Assembly (NCBI GenBank): GCA_019120175.1
Contig: DWVP01000020.1
Location: 1 to 64,000 of the forward strand
Source: Candidatus Corynebacterium faecigallinarum
GTDB taxonomy: Bacteria > Actinomycetota > Actinomycetes > Mycobacteriales > Mycobacteriaceae
Reading direction: 5' to 3'
Length of the DNA stretch: 64,000 nt
In this document: positions 15,301 to 24,708 of the stretch, piece after piece
Position numbering within the stretch: position 1 is the stretch's first letter
How the letters are laid out: every line of letters starts with the position of its first letter
Notes under the pieces: generated by a model
What the model saw: only the letters and a program-made list of their open reading frames with translations
Databases searched by the model: none
What the model was told of the DNA's origin: nothing
Translations under genes and position numbers: made by a program

Positions 15301-16607
15301 TGACCGCCGCCACCCTGGAAAACACCGAGGTCGCCGTGACAGACCTTCCCACGCTGCGCCTGTGCACCGCCGGATCCGTCGACGACGGCAAGTCCACCTT
15401 CGTCGGACGACTGCTGCACGACACCAAGTCCATCCTCGCCGACCAGTACGAGGCCGTGGAGCGCGTCTCCGCCGCCAAGGGACTGGAGAACCCCGACCTG
15501 TCGCTGCTGGTCGACGGCCTGCGCGCCGAGCGGGAGCAGGGCATCACCATCGACGTGGCCTACCGCTACTTCGCCACCGACAAGCGCTCCTTCATCCTCG
15601 CCGACTGCCCCGGACACGTGCAGTACACCCGCAACACGGTCACCGGCCTGTCGACCTCCGACCTGGTGATCGTGCTGATCGACGCCCGCAACGGTGTCAT
15701 CGAGCAGACCAAGCGCCACCTCACCGTGGCCGCGATGATGCGCACCGCGCACGTCGTCGTGGCGGTCAACAAGATCGACGCCGTCGACTTCGACGAGGGC
15801 ATCTTCCGGTCCATCTCCTCCGACGTGCACGCCCTGGCCGCCGAGCTGGGACTGCCGAAGGTGGACGTGGTGCCGACCTCCGCACTGCTCGGCGACAACG
15901 TCGTCACCGCCTCGGCCAACACCCCCTGGTACTCCGGCCCGACCGTGCTGGACATCCTGGAGAAGGCCCGTCCGTCCCGGATCAACGCCGGCACCGTCCG
16001 CGGCCTGCGCTTCCCGGTGCAGTTCGTCATCCGCGACCACGCCACCGACTACCGTGGCTACGCCGGACGCCTGACGTCCGGATCGGTCTCCGTCGGTGAC
16101 ACCGTCACCGTCGGCGGCGCCGACGGACGCACCACCACCGTGGCCGGCATCGACGGCCCCGGCGGCGAGCAGACCACCGCCGAACGCGGCGAGTCCGTCA
16201 CGCTGCGCCTGGCCGACGACATCGACATCGCCCGCGGCGACCTCATCGCCACCGCCACCGAGGACGACAGCATCCCGGAGGCGTCCAACCAGGTCACCGG
16301 ACTCGTCTTCCAGCTCTCCGAGACCCCGGTGAAGCTGCGCGGCAATGTGCTGCTGCGCTACGGTGCCGCCACCGTGCGCGCCCGGGTCGACGAGATCGTG
16401 CGCCGCGTGCACATCCTCGATGCGGACGAGACAGCAGACCTCGGCTCCGAGCTGGCCCTCAACGACATCGCCGAGGTGCGGATCACCGTCGCCGAGCCGC
16501 TGCCGTTCGAGGCCTACCGCCGTGGCGGCCGCGTCGGTTCCTTCCTGCTGATCAACCCCGGCTCCGGTGACACCCTTACCGCCGGCCTGGTCACCGAGAG
16601 CAACTGA
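15300..16607 (+). CDS. cysN: Sulfate adenylyltransferase subunit 1 (GTPase)
   Basis: 435 residues. The GTPase motifs are complete: G1 AGSVDDGKSTFVGRLL, G2 EREQGITIDVAYRYF, G3 DCPGHVQYTRN and G4 NKID. The beta-barrel domains follow, ending near GGRVGSFLLINPGSGDT. GTP hydrolysis drives APS formation by CysD. There is no C-terminal APS kinase (CysC) domain, in line with a 4Fe-4S CysH that uses APS. It is translationally coupled to cysD. Confidence 0.95.
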   Translation: MTAATLENTEVAVTDLPTLRLCTAGSVDDGKSTFVGRLLHDTKSILADQYEAVERVSAAKGLENPDLSLLVDGLRAEREQGITIDVAYRYFATDKRSFILADCPGHVQYTRNTVTGLSTSDLVIVLIDARNGVIEQTKRHLTVAAMMRTAHVVVAVNKIDAVDFDEGIFRSISSDVHALAAELGLPKVDVVPTSALLGDNVVTASANTPWYSGPTVLDILEKARPSRINAGTVRGLRFPVQFVIRDHATDYRGYAGRLTSGSVSVGDTVTVGGADGRTTTVAGIDGPGGEQTTAERGESVTLRLADDIDIARGDLIATATEDDSIPEASNQVTGLVFQLSETPVKLRGNVLLRYGAATVRARVDEIVRRVHILDADETADLGSELALNDIAEVRITVAEPLPFEAYRRGGRVGSFLLINPGSGDTLTAGLVTESN

Positions 16608-16620
16608 GGAACCTGGGTCG

Positions 16621-17322
16621 ATGGCCGACATGCTTCCTGTCGTGTGTTTGGCCCACGGCTCCCGTCACCCGCAGGCCGATGCGGCGGTCTCCCGGATCGC
16701 CGCGGCGGTCGAGGATCTCAGCGGACGCCGCGCCGTGGCGTCCCACCTGGACTTCTCCCCGCTGACCCTGACCGAGGTCACCCGACTGCTCGGGGTGTCC
16801 GGGCATGAGGCGGCCGTGGTCGTCCCCCTGCTGTTCACCGATGCCTTCCACCTGCGGCAGGACGTCCCGGACGCCCTGGAACAGGCCAGCGAGGCCAGCG
16901 GGGTGCAGCTGCACCTCGCCGCTCCGGTGGGCCTCGGTGAGGACCTCGCCGAGGTCATCGCCGGGCGGGTCGGGGACACCGACCACCTGGTGCTCTACTC
17001 CGTGGGGTCGACGGTCCCCGGGGCCAATGACACCGTCGCGGCACTGGCCGCACGGGTCGGGGAGCTCCTCGGGGTTCCCGGCCACGCCGTCGTCGCCACC
17101 GGTGGCGACGGCACCGGGACGGACGCCCTGCTCGCCCACTGCCGGTCGGTGGGGGACGTCGCCGTCCAGCCACTGTTCTTCTCACCGGGCACCCTGTGGG
17201 ACCTGGCTGTCCGGGCACTGTCCGGCGAGCCGGGGGTGCAGCTCGGAGAACCACTGGGGGAGGACGTCGCCCCGCTCGTCGTCACACGGGTGAATGACAC
17301 TGTAACCGACCGAGAGAGATAG
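16621..17322 (+). CDS. cysY: Sirohydrochlorin ferrochelatase-like CysY
   Basis: 233 residues from ATG 16621 (GAGGAA upstream, 13 bp after cysN). CLAHGSRHPQAD near the N-terminus is the metal-binding His motif of CbiX-type chelatases, and HLDFSPLTLTEV with VVVPLLFTDAFHLRQDVP match the first CbiX half. The second half repeats the fold weakly, with VVATGGDGTGTDALLAHC and VQPLFFSPGTLWD. It would insert iron into sirohydrochlorin to make the siroheme of CysI. C. glutamicum has a gene of this type in the same place. Confidence 0.85.
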   Translation: MADMLPVVCLAHGSRHPQADAAVSRIAAAVEDLSGRRAVASHLDFSPLTLTEVTRLLGVSGHEAAVVVPLLFTDAFHLRQDVPDALEQASEASGVQLHLAAPVGLGEDLAEVIAGRVGDTDHLVLYSVGSTVPGANDTVAALAARVGELLGVPGHAVVATGGDGTGTDALLAHCRSVGDVAVQPLFFSPGTLWDLAVRALSGEPGVQLGEPLGEDVAPLVVTRVNDTVTDRER

Positions 17323-17332
17323 AGGAGTAGGC

Positions 17333-18289
17333 GTGCAACTGCTGATGTTCGCATTCGCCGGCCTGGCGGCACAGCTGGTCGACGGTGCACTGGGTATGGC
17401 CTTCGGCGTCACCGCCACCACCATGCTCATCCTCTCCGGCATGGCGCCGGCCTACGCCAGTGCCGCAGTGCACTTCGCCGAGGTCGGCACCACGCTGTTC
17501 TCCGGGCTGGCCCACTGGCGCCTCAACAACGTCCACTGGCCGACCGTCATCTTCCTCGGCATTCCGGGTGCCGTCGGTGCCTTCGCCGGCGCGACGGTCC
17601 TGTCCGGTCTGTCCGCCGAGTCCGCCGAGCCGGTGGTGTCGCTGCTGCTGCTCCTGCTGGGCGGCTACGTCCTGGTCCGTAGCGTCCTGGTGCCGTGGGG
17701 ACGGTCCTCCACAGGCTCCACCGAGGACACCCCGCCGGCCGGGAACGGTCGACGCTCCCGGGTCGGTCTGGTCGCCCTGGGACTGGGCGGCGGTTTCCTC
17801 GACGCCTCCGGTGGCGGCGGCTGGGGGCCGGTCACCACATCGACGCTGATGAGTGTGGGACGCAGTCAGCCGCGCAAGATCATCGGCACGGTGAACACCG
17901 CCGAGTTCCTGGTGGCCGTCTCCGCCTCCGCCGGGTTCATCGTCGGGCTCGAGGCCGTGCACGACTCGTGGCAGCCGGTGCTGGGCCTGCTGATCGGCGG
18001 CGTGATCGCGGCCCCGATCGCCGCCTGGGTGGTCACCAAGATCCGCCCCGACATCCTCGGCGGTCTGGTCGGCGCGCTGCTGGTGTTGCTCAACGGACTA
18101 CGGGTCTCCGCCTCGATGGGGTGGATCGGCGTCGCGATCGCCGCCACCGTGGCCGGGCTGTGCATCACCGTGGTGCTGCGGTCGCTGGGCCGGACACGTC
18201 GTGCTGCGGCTGTCGTGGAGCCGGCGCCCACCGACGCCGACGATGACCCGGATCATCCACGGGTAGTTATCCGCACAGATACTCTCTGA
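17333..18289 (+). CDS. cysZ: TauE/SafE-family permease, candidate sulfate importer CysZ
   Basis: 318 residues from GTG 17333 (AGAGGAG upstream). About eight hydrophobic segments and the family duplication are visible: FAGLAAQLVDGALGMAFGVT in the first half, and GLGGGFLDASGGGGWGPV in the second with the polar loop typical of TauE/SafE permeases. In C. glutamicum the last gene of the cluster, cysZ, encodes a protein of this family proposed to take up sulfate; it is unrelated to E. coli CysZ. The last 40 residues are a charged cytoplasmic tail. Confidence 0.85.
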   Translation: MQLLMFAFAGLAAQLVDGALGMAFGVTATTMLILSGMAPAYASAAVHFAEVGTTLFSGLAHWRLNNVHWPTVIFLGIPGAVGAFAGATVLSGLSAESAEPVVSLLLLLLGGYVLVRSVLVPWGRSSTGSTEDTPPAGNGRRSRVGLVALGLGGGFLDASGGGGWGPVTTSTLMSVGRSQPRKIIGTVNTAEFLVAVSASAGFIVGLEAVHDSWQPVLGLLIGGVIAAPIAAWVVTKIRPDILGGLVGALLVLLNGLRVSASMGWIGVAIAATVAGLCITVVLRSLGRTRRAAAVVEPAPTDADDDPDHPRVVIRTDTL

Positions 18290-18540
18290 GAGGGGAGCGT
18301 CGGGGAAACCACCCCCGGCGTAGTGGGGTAGGACACAATATTGGGGGTAGTGAGACTCGGCGAACAGGCCATCGTTGGGCACTGGTTGCTTTTCACGGCA
18401 CAATAGGTCGGTGTAGGTAGCGCACAAGATTCCGTCGCAACGGTCTCCATGGCGATGAGCCAGATGGTCAACAAGATGTGACCAATCACACGTGGGTGTC
18501 ACGGTTAGCGGCGGAACAGTCGAGTTATGAAGGAGAGACC
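18290..18540. promoter_or_regulatory. Leader region of pta-ackA
   Basis: About 250 bp without a gene. Close to the pta start lies GTGTGA-CCAA-TCACAC, perfect 6-bp arms that resemble a GlxR site but with a 4-nt instead of 6-nt centre. No convincing RamA or RamB site was seen by eye. Confidence 0.3.
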
Positions 18541-19956
18541 GTGACTGTTCGAGCAGTGCTCAGTCCGATCGCGACCGGGGCAGGACGCCGAGACGATCTC
18601 ATCGCCCACCTGTCGGGATCAGTGACCGACATCTTCGACACCCTGCGTCCCTCGGCGCCGGATTTCGGAGCCGCACTGGGGACCGCCCTCACCACTGACG
18701 GCGGTGTCCTCATCGGCACCGGTGAGCCGATGTTCGACTCACGGCTCGCCGCAGCCGCCGGAGTGGGGCACTTCCTCGTCGCCGGTGGGGAGCAGGACCA
18801 CCTCCAGCTGCAGCAGGTCTCCGGCCAGCTCGTGCGGTCCGGCCGGACCCCGCGCGGCATCAGCGTGCTGGACCACCCGGACGCATCGTCCTCCGCCCTG
18901 GAAGCCGAAGGCACCGCCGTGCCCTTCGTCGCCGTCACCGCATGTCTGGACGCCGAGCCCGGCACCCCGGTCATCGGCCCGGAGTCCTTCGAGCGCAACC
19001 TGATCATCCAGGCCCGCGCTGCCAAGGCCCACATCGTCCTGCCGGAGGGCGACGACGACCGCATCCTCGAGGCCGCCGACCAGCTGTTGGCCGCCCGGGT
19101 CTGCGACCTGACCATCCTCGGCGACCCCGCCACGATGGCCGCCCGCGCCCACGAGCTCGGCCTCGACCTCAGCTCGGCCACGCTGACCGACCCGACCAAG
19201 GGGTCCGACCTGGAGCGCTTCGCCGAGGAGTTCGCCGAGCTGCGCAAGGCCAAGGGTGTCTCGCTCGACGAGGCCCGCGAGACGATGAAGGACATCTCGT
19301 ACTACGCCACGATGATGATCCACCTCGGCATGGCCGACGGCATGGTCTCCGGTGCCGCCCACACCACCGCGCACACCATCAAGCCCAGCTTCCAGATCAT
19401 CAAGACCTCGCCGGACGCCTCCATCGTCTCCTCGATCTTCCTCATGGTCATGGACGGCGTGCTGTGGGCATTCGGTGACTGTGCGGTCAACCCGAACCCG
19501 ACCCCGGAGCAGCTTGCCGAGATCGCCGTGGTCTCCGCCAAGACCGCCGCCCAGTTCGGCATCGAGCCCAAGGTCGCCATGCTGTCCTACTCCACCGGTG
19601 CCTCCGGTGCCGGTGAGGATGTCGAGGCCGTCGCCGAAGGTGTGAAGATCGCCCAGGAATCCGCTCCCGACCTGGAGATCGATGGCCCGCTGCAGTTCGA
19701 CGCCGCCGTCGTCGAGTCCGTCGGCCAGAAGAAGATGCCGGAGTCCGAGGTCGCCGGCAAGGCCACCGTCTTCGTCTTCCCGGACCTCAACGCCGGAAAC
19801 ATCACCTACAAGGCCGTGCAGCGCACCGCCGACGCCTTGGCCGTCGGCCCGATCCTGCAGGGACTGAACAAGCCCGTCAACGACCTGTCCCGAGGAGCCA
19901 CCGTCCCGGACATCGTCAACACCGTCGCCATCACCGCCATCCAGGCCGGAAACTAG
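18541..19956 (+). CDS. pta: Phosphate acetyltransferase
   Basis: 471 residues from GTG 18541, chosen because AAGGAGA precedes it at good spacing; an in-frame ATG at 18478 has none. The C-terminal catalytic domain begins near [20 protein letters not shown] and contains [38 protein letters not shown] and [18 protein letters not shown], all typical of Pta. The N-terminal ~140 residues are the shorter corynebacterial form. It interconverts acetyl-CoA and acetyl phosphate. ackA follows after 22 bp. Confidence 0.95.
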   Translation: MTVRAVLSPIATGAGRRDDLIAHLSGSVTDIFDTLRPSAPDFGAALGTALTTDGGVLIGTGEPMFDSRLAAAAGVGHFLVAGGEQDHLQLQQVSGQLVRSGRTPRGISVLDHPDASSSALEAEGTAVPFVAVTACLDAEPGTPVIGPESFERNLIIQARAAKAHIVLPEGDDDRILEAADQLLAARVCDLTILGDPATMAARAHELGLDLSSATLTDPTKGSDLERFAEEFAELRKAKGVSLDEARETMKDISYYATMMIHLGMADGMVSGAAHTTAHTIKPSFQIIKTSPDASIVSSIFLMVMDGVLWAFGDCAVNPNPTPEQLAEIAVVSAKTAAQFGIEPKVAMLSYSTGASGAGEDVEAVAEGVKIAQESAPDLEIDGPLQFDAAVVESVGQKKMPESEVAGKATVFVFPDLNAGNITYKAVQRTADALAVGPILQGLNKPVNDLSRGATVPDIVNTVAITAIQAGN

Positions 19957-19978
19957 CCCGAAAGGCCCTCAGAAGCTC

Positions 19979-21187
19979 ATGACCAAGTATGTTCTCGTCC
20001 TCAATTCCGGTTCCTCCTCCATCAAGTTCCAAGTCATCGACCTGAACGCCGATGCGATGGAAGGGCCGTTCCTCTCCGGTCTCGTCGAGCAGATCGGCGA
20101 GAGCCGCGGACACATCAAGCTGATCACCGAAGACCAGACCATCGAGGACCGTCGTCCCATCCTCAGCCACTCCGTGGGCCTTGAGCGTGCCTTCGGCATG
20201 ATGTCCCTGCTGGGTGTCGGCCCGCAGGACCTCGACATCTCCGCGGTGGGGCACCGTGTGGTCCACGGTGGATCCCACTTCTCCGAGCCGGTGATCATCA
20301 CCGACAAGGTCGTCGACGAGATCCGTGGTCTGGTGCCGCTGGCCCCACTGCACAACCCGGCGAACATCGACGGCATCGAGAACGCCCGCGCCCTGCTGCC
20401 AGATGTGGAGCACGTCGCTGTCTTCGACACCGCCTTCTTCCACGGGCTGCCGGAGTACGCGTCCCGCTACGGCCTCAACCGTGAGGTCGCCGACCAGTAC
20501 AACATCCGTCGCTACGGCTTCCACGGCACCAGCCACGAGTACGTCTCCGGACTGGTCCCCAAGCTGGTCAACAAGGATGCCGAGGACATCAACCACATCA
20601 CCCTCCACCTGGGCAACGGTGCCTCCATGGCCGCGGTGCGTGGCGGTAAGCCGGTGGACACCACCATGGGTCTGACTCCGCTGGAGGGTCTGGTCATGGG
20701 TACCCGTACCGGTGACATCGACGCCGGTATCATCTTCCACCTCTACCGCGAGGGCAAGATGACCATCGACGAGATCGATACGCTGTTCAACAAACGCTCG
20801 GGTCTCAAGGGCCTCGCCGGTGCCAATGACTTCCGCCTGATCCAGGAACTGATCAACGAGGGCGACGACAACGCGCAGGAGGCCTACGACATCTACGTCC
20901 ACCGCGTGCGTCGCTACGTCGGTGCCTTCATGCTGCAGCTCGGTTCCCTGGATGCCGTCGTGTTCACCGCCGGCGTCGGCGAGAACCACGTCGGTATCCG
21001 CCGCGACACGATGGCTGACCTGGAGAACTTCGGGATCAAGATCGACGAGTCTCGCAACAACAACGATGAGGGCGTTGAAGGGCCCCGCGTGATCTCCACC
21101 GACGACTCCGCCGTCAAGGTCCTGGTGATCCCGACCAACGAGGAGCTGGCCATCGCCCGCGCCGCTGATCACCTGTCCCAGGCCTGA
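19979..21187 (+). CDS. ackA: Acetate kinase
   Basis: 402 residues. The N-terminal motif [78 protein letters not shown] and [13 protein letters not shown] are all intact. It converts acetyl phosphate plus ADP to acetate plus ATP, coupled to Pta. An AAAGG Shine-Dalgarno lies in the 22-bp gap after pta. The stop TGA is nearly contiguous with the convergent PAS gene stop (21188), leaving no room for a separate terminator. Confidence 0.97.
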   Translation: MTKYVLVLNSGSSSIKFQVIDLNADAMEGPFLSGLVEQIGESRGHIKLITEDQTIEDRRPILSHSVGLERAFGMMSLLGVGPQDLDISAVGHRVVHGGSHFSEPVIITDKVVDEIRGLVPLAPLHNPANIDGIENARALLPDVEHVAVFDTAFFHGLPEYASRYGLNREVADQYNIRRYGFHGTSHEYVSGLVPKLVNKDAEDINHITLHLGNGASMAAVRGGKPVDTTMGLTPLEGLVMGTRTGDIDAGIIFHLYREGKMTIDEIDTLFNKRSGLKGLAGANDFRLIQELINEGDDNAQEAYDIYVHRVRRYVGAFMLQLGSLDAVVFTAGVGENHVGIRRDTMADLENFGIKIDESRNNNDEGVEGPRVISTDDSAVKVLVIPTNEELAIARAADHLSQA

Positions 21188-21637
21188 TCAGTCCCGGTTC
21201 TCGAGCTCCCGCACCCGTCGGCGTAGTTCCCGTTCCGCCTCCCAGCGTGCGGTGACGTCCCGCAGGATCGCCCCGACACCCTCCACCGTGCCGTTGGCGT
21301 CCTTGAGTAGGACGATCGAGAACTCCAGTGAGATCCGTTGCCCGTCCCTGGTCATACCAGGGGCGGTCAACGGATCTGTGCCGTAGTTGGTGACCCCGGT
21401 GTCCATGACCCTGTCCCAGCCGGTCCAGTGCCGTCCCCGGAGTTTCTCCGGGATGATCAGGTCCAGTGACTGGCCGAGCGCCTCGGACTCCGGGTAGCCG
21501 AACATGTCTTCGGCGGCTGCATTCCACAGTGTGACCTTCCCCGAGCGGTCGGCGACGATGACCGCGTCGAGGGTGGACTCCTCGATGACCCTGGCGGCGA
21601 GTGCCGTCCGTTCTGACGTTCCGGTAGTGTTTGGCAT
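21188..21637 (-). CDS. Stand-alone PAS-domain protein
   Basis: 149 residues from ATG 21637 (MPNTTGTSERTALAARVIEE). One PAS domain fills almost the whole protein: DAVIVADRSGKVTLWNAAAE, then DMFGYPESEALGQSLDLIIP, RGRHWTGW, and the S-box end VGAILRDVTARWEAERELRR. No output domain, transmembrane segment or HTH is present, so it must act on another protein. The start codon abuts that of the divergent MocR gene and shares its palindromic promoter. No Shine-Dalgarno is possible upstream; a -10 TAGTGT lies 7 nt before the ATG, so it is probably leaderless. The longer upstream frame is antisense to the MocR gene and is not credible. Confidence 0.75.
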   Translation of the reverse strand: MPNTTGTSERTALAARVIEESTLDAVIVADRSGKVTLWNAAAEDMFGYPESEALGQSLDLIIPEKLRGRHWTGWDRVMDTGVTNYGTDPLTAPGMTRDGQRISLEFSIVLLKDANGTVEGVGAILRDVTARWEAERELRRRVRELENRD

Positions 21638-21652
21638 ATGCCAAACACTACC
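21623..21652. promoter_or_regulatory. 30-bp perfect palindrome: symmetric bidirectional leaderless promoter
   Basis: Each arm reads GGTAGTGTTTGGCAT and the centre lies between 21637 and 21638, exactly between two divergent ATG codons. On each strand TAGTGT (plus 21625-21630; minus 21650-21645) is a TANNNT -10 hexamer 7 nt before the ATG. One element therefore serves as two -10 boxes, two +1 sites and a likely dimer operator, probably for the MocR regulator encoded on the right. Confidence 0.75.
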
Positions 21653-22966
21653 ACGATGATCGCCGGAGACTCGGCCGAGAGTATCGCCGACTCCGTCCGG
21701 GAACTCGTCGATCGTGGAGACCTGGCCCCGGGCCAGCAACTGCCCTCGGTCCGGGCACTTTCCGGTGAGCTCGGCGTGCACCGGAACACCGTCGTCTCCG
21801 CCTACCGGCGACTCGCCACCACCGGGACGGTCTCCACCCGCGGCCGCGCCGGCACCGCCGTCACCGGTGCTACCCCCATGTCGGAGGAGGGCAGTGCGGG
21901 TGGAGGAACCCTCCGGGACATCGGTCACGGCAATCCGGGGGCCACCTGGTTGCCCGACCCCAGGGACGCCTTCGCACTGTTGGCGACGATGGACCAGCCG
22001 GCTGTCCTGTACGGCGGCGACTCCCTGGACGAAGAGGTGGAGCGCTGGGCGCGCCGGTGGATCTCGGCAGATCACGCACGAGACTTCGGGGTCGTGCTCA
22101 CCGCCGGGGCGGTTGACGCGGTGGAACGGCTGCTGGCACAGTCATTGACCCGCGGGGACGGCGTGGCCCTGGAGGACCCCTGCTTTCTCACCAGCATCAA
22201 CTCGGTCCGGCTGGCCGGCTACCGCCCCGTACCGGTGCCGGTGGACGCTGAGGGGATGACCCCGGACGGGTTACGGACCGCGCTGCAGGCCGGGGTTCGT
22301 GCGGTGGTGTGCACGCCCCGGGCGCACAACCCCACCGGTGCCAGCCTGACCGCCGGGCGCGCCGCCGAGCTCCGTGAGGTCCTGCAGGCCCACCCCCACG
22401 TCCTGGTGGTGGAGGACGACCATTTCTCGCGATTGTCCACCAGTGACTACCACAGCATCATCGGTGAGGGGCACCGGCGTTGGGCGCTGGTCCGGTCGGT
22501 CTCCAAGTTCCTCGGACCCGACCTCCGGCTGGCGGTGGTCGCAGCCGACGATGACACGGTGGGTCGGCTACGACGACGTCTCAGTGCAGGGACGACGTGG
22601 GTGAGCCACATCCTGCAGCGCATCGTGACCGTCATGCTGGATGACGGCACCACCGCAGACCGTATCCGTCAGGCACGGGAGTACTACGCCAGGCGGAATG
22701 CGGACGTCGTCCGGATGTTTGCCGGGACGCCGGTCGTCGCCGCCCCCGGTGACGGGCTCAACGTGTGGCTCACCCTGCCGGTCCCGGCACAGGGGGCTGC
22801 AGCACGACTGGCGGCACGGGGATGGCGCGTGCGGACCGGTGAGCAGTTCGCGCTGACCGGGACGGGTGAGGATCGGCATCTGAGACTGACCGTCCACGAT
22901 CTGGACGACGCTGACCTGCAGGTACTGGCCGAGGATACTCTGGCTGTGGTAGCCATGGGATCATGA
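21638..22966 (+). CDS. MocR-type (GntR/aminotransferase) transcriptional regulator
   Basis: 442 residues beginning MPNTTTMIAGD. The N-terminal winged HTH (about residues 10-75) contains GQQLPSVRALSGELGVHRNT. A fold-type I aminotransferase-like domain follows, with the PLP lysine in SVSKFLGPDLRLAVV, VVCTPRAHNPTGASLTAGR and VVEDDHFSRL. MocR proteins sense PLP or an amino acid/amine and often control adjacent genes. Here the neighbours are a racemase (ATGA overlap) and a divergent PAS protein. ATG 21638 abuts the opposite start codon within the 30-bp palindrome, so autoregulation is likely. Confidence 0.88.
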   Translation: MPNTTTMIAGDSAESIADSVRELVDRGDLAPGQQLPSVRALSGELGVHRNTVVSAYRRLATTGTVSTRGRAGTAVTGATPMSEEGSAGGGTLRDIGHGNPGATWLPDPRDAFALLATMDQPAVLYGGDSLDEEVERWARRWISADHARDFGVVLTAGAVDAVERLLAQSLTRGDGVALEDPCFLTSINSVRLAGYRPVPVPVDAEGMTPDGLRTALQAGVRAVVCTPRAHNPTGASLTAGRAAELREVLQAHPHVLVVEDDHFSRLSTSDYHSIIGEGHRRWALVRSVSKFLGPDLRLAVVAADDDTVGRLRRRLSAGTTWVSHILQRIVTVMLDDGTTADRIRQAREYYARRNADVVRMFAGTPVVAAPGDGLNVWLTLPVPAQGAAARLAARGWRVRTGEQFALTGTGEDRHLRLTVHDLDDADLQVLAEDTLAVVAMGS

Positions 22967-23709
22967 ACACCATGCGAAAACTCGGCCTCATCGGAGGAAC
23001 CGGACCGGAGTCCACCCAGCTGTACTACCGGGCCCTGACCACCGGGGTTCAGCAGCGGTGCGGGGAGGAGGTGCTCCCCGAACTGACGATCGAGTCGCTC
23101 AGCGTCTTCGAGGTCTTCCGCCATCTCGGCGCGAACGACACCGACGGGCTCACCGACTACTTCGCTGCCGCAGTGGACAACCTTGTCGCCGCCGGCGCAC
23201 GGGTGGTCAGCCTGAGTGCGATCACCCCGCACCTCATTTTCGACCGGCTGGTGGAGCGCTCCCCGGTCCCGCTGGTCAGTGCCGTGGAGGCGGTACGGGA
23301 CGAGGCCGCCGACAGGAACGCCACCCGGGTGCTGCTCCTGGGCACGGGGTTCACGATGTCACCGGAGACCAACGACTTCTTCCTCCGGCCGTTCACCGAG
23401 GCAGGTATCGAGGTGGTCATTCCGACGGCGCCCGACCGCGAGGAGATCCAGCACCGGATCGCCACCGAACTTGAACTCGGGTTGGCCACCGACGAGACCA
23501 GGGACCGGTTCGTGGACATCATCACCGAAATCCACCGGGAGCAACCACTGGACCAGGTTGTCCTTGGATGCACCGAGCTGCCCATGGTGCTCGACGACGA
23601 GGTGTCCCCGGTGCCCTGCCTCGACACCGTCGGTATCCACACCCGTGCCCTGGTCGAGGCGATGTTGACGGATCCGACGACTACTGCCCCCGTCGGAAGG
23701 TCGAGCTGA
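22963..23709 (+). CDS. Aspartate/glutamate racemase family protein
   Basis: 248 residues, coupled to the MocR gene by ATGA. The N-terminus KLGLIGGTGPESTQLYYR and the second catalytic segment VVLGCTELPMVLDD are typical of the Asp/Glu/hydantoin racemase superfamily. The first catalytic segment, usually C-N-T-x-H, reads SAITPH, so the first Cys is absent (Ala at that place by my alignment). E. coli YgeA has Thr there and prefers L-substrates, so one-sided or altered chemistry is possible. The substrate is probably an acidic amino acid but is unproven. Confidence 0.8.
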   Translation: MNTMRKLGLIGGTGPESTQLYYRALTTGVQQRCGEEVLPELTIESLSVFEVFRHLGANDTDGLTDYFAAAVDNLVAAGARVVSLSAITPHLIFDRLVERSPVPLVSAVEAVRDEAADRNATRVLLLGTGFTMSPETNDFFLRPFTEAGIEVVIPTAPDREEIQHRIATELELGLATDETRDRFVDIITEIHREQPLDQVVLGCTELPMVLDDEVSPVPCLDTVGIHTRALVEAMLTDPTTTAPVGRSS

Positions 23710-24144
23710 ACCGCGCCCGGTACTCGGACGGGGTGATGTGAAGATGCCGGTCGAACGCCCGACGCAGTCTTTCGTCACTGCCTAAGCCTGCCCCGCCGGC
23801 CGCCGCGGTGACGGTCTGCCCGTCGAGGATCAGCTGTTGGGCCGTTGACATCCGGAACTGTTCGAGCCAGCGGGACGGGGTGGTCCCCAGTTCCTCGCGG
23901 AACAGTCTTCCCAGGTGGCGTGTGTTCACGGCGGCGTCGGAGGCCATCGTGGACGTGGAGGACGTCCGTCTCGACGCGTATCCGGAGATAGCGCCGGGCC
24001 ATGTCGCGGGCGTTGCGCCAGTGTGTGGTGACCCGTCGACCGTCGAGCAAGACCAGTTCGGCCAGCAGGAATGCTCCGGTGCACACACTGGCGATCCGTC
24101 GGGGATGCCCGGAGAGGACTGCCGTGGCCTCGGCAACCTCGTTC
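23681..24144 (-). pseudogene. Broken AraC-type regulator with DJ-1/PfpI domain
   Basis: The C-terminal AraC HTH is recognisable (VNTRHLGRLFREELGTTPSR, then ITPSEYRARF) in one frame. The DJ-1/GATase1-like part (SGHPRRIASVCTGAFLLAEL, VTTHWRNARDMARRYL) lies in another frame just upstream. About 100 residues that normally join the two are missing near 23945, and the first ~100 residues are missing altogether. The fragment ends at a junction around 24120-24155 with an oppositely oriented CoA-transferase fragment. It is clearly non-functional as a full regulator. Confidence 0.75.
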
Positions 24145-24708
24145 GCACTGTCCCTGGAGTACGCCGAGAAGATGAACCGGGAAGCTGCCCGGAACCGTGA
24201 GTACCTCGTCACCCGCCCACTGCAGATCTCCAACTCGCCGGAGGTCATCCGGCGCATGGGGCTGATCGCGTCGAACGGTATGATCGAGGCCGACATCTAC
24301 GGCAACATCAACTCCACCCATGTCAGCGGTACCCGACTCATGAACGGGATCGGTGGCTCGGATGACTTCACCCGGAATGCCTTCGCCTCGACGTTCATCT
24401 CCCCGTCGGTGGCGAAGGACGGTGCGATCTCCGCGGTGGTCCCCTTCGCCTCACACATCGACCACACCGAACATGACGCCATGGTCGTGATCACCGAGGA
24501 CGGCTACGCGGACCTGCGTGGACTGGCACCGCGGGACCGGGTGGCGAAGATGATCTCGGTCGCCCACCCGGACTACCGGCCCCTGTTGGAGGAGTACTAC
24601 CAGCGGGCCGCGACCAACAGCCATCTCCACACCCCGCACGACCTGCCCACCGCTTTCTCCTTCCACGGCAACCTCGCCGAGCGGGGATCCATGAAGGCCA
24701 CTGGTTAG
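24145..24708 (+). pseudogene. C-terminal fragment of acetyl-CoA hydrolase/CoA transferase
   Basis: About 188 codons encode the C-terminal domain of the Cat/ActA family: LEYAEKMNREAARNREYL, ISNSPEVIRRMGLIASNGMI, VSGTRLMNGIGGSDDF, IDHTEHDAMVVITEDGYADL and AHPDYRPLLEEYY. A full enzyme has about 500 residues, so the first two thirds, including the catalytic Glu region, are gone. The 5' break coincides with the head of the AraC fragment on the other strand. An intact copy may exist elsewhere in the genome; this one cannot be active. Confidence 0.8.

Noticed and set aside
18470..18500. GlxR site upstream of pta
   Set aside because: TGTGA and TCACA arms are present but separated by 4 nt instead of 6, so I list it only as a weak inverted repeat.
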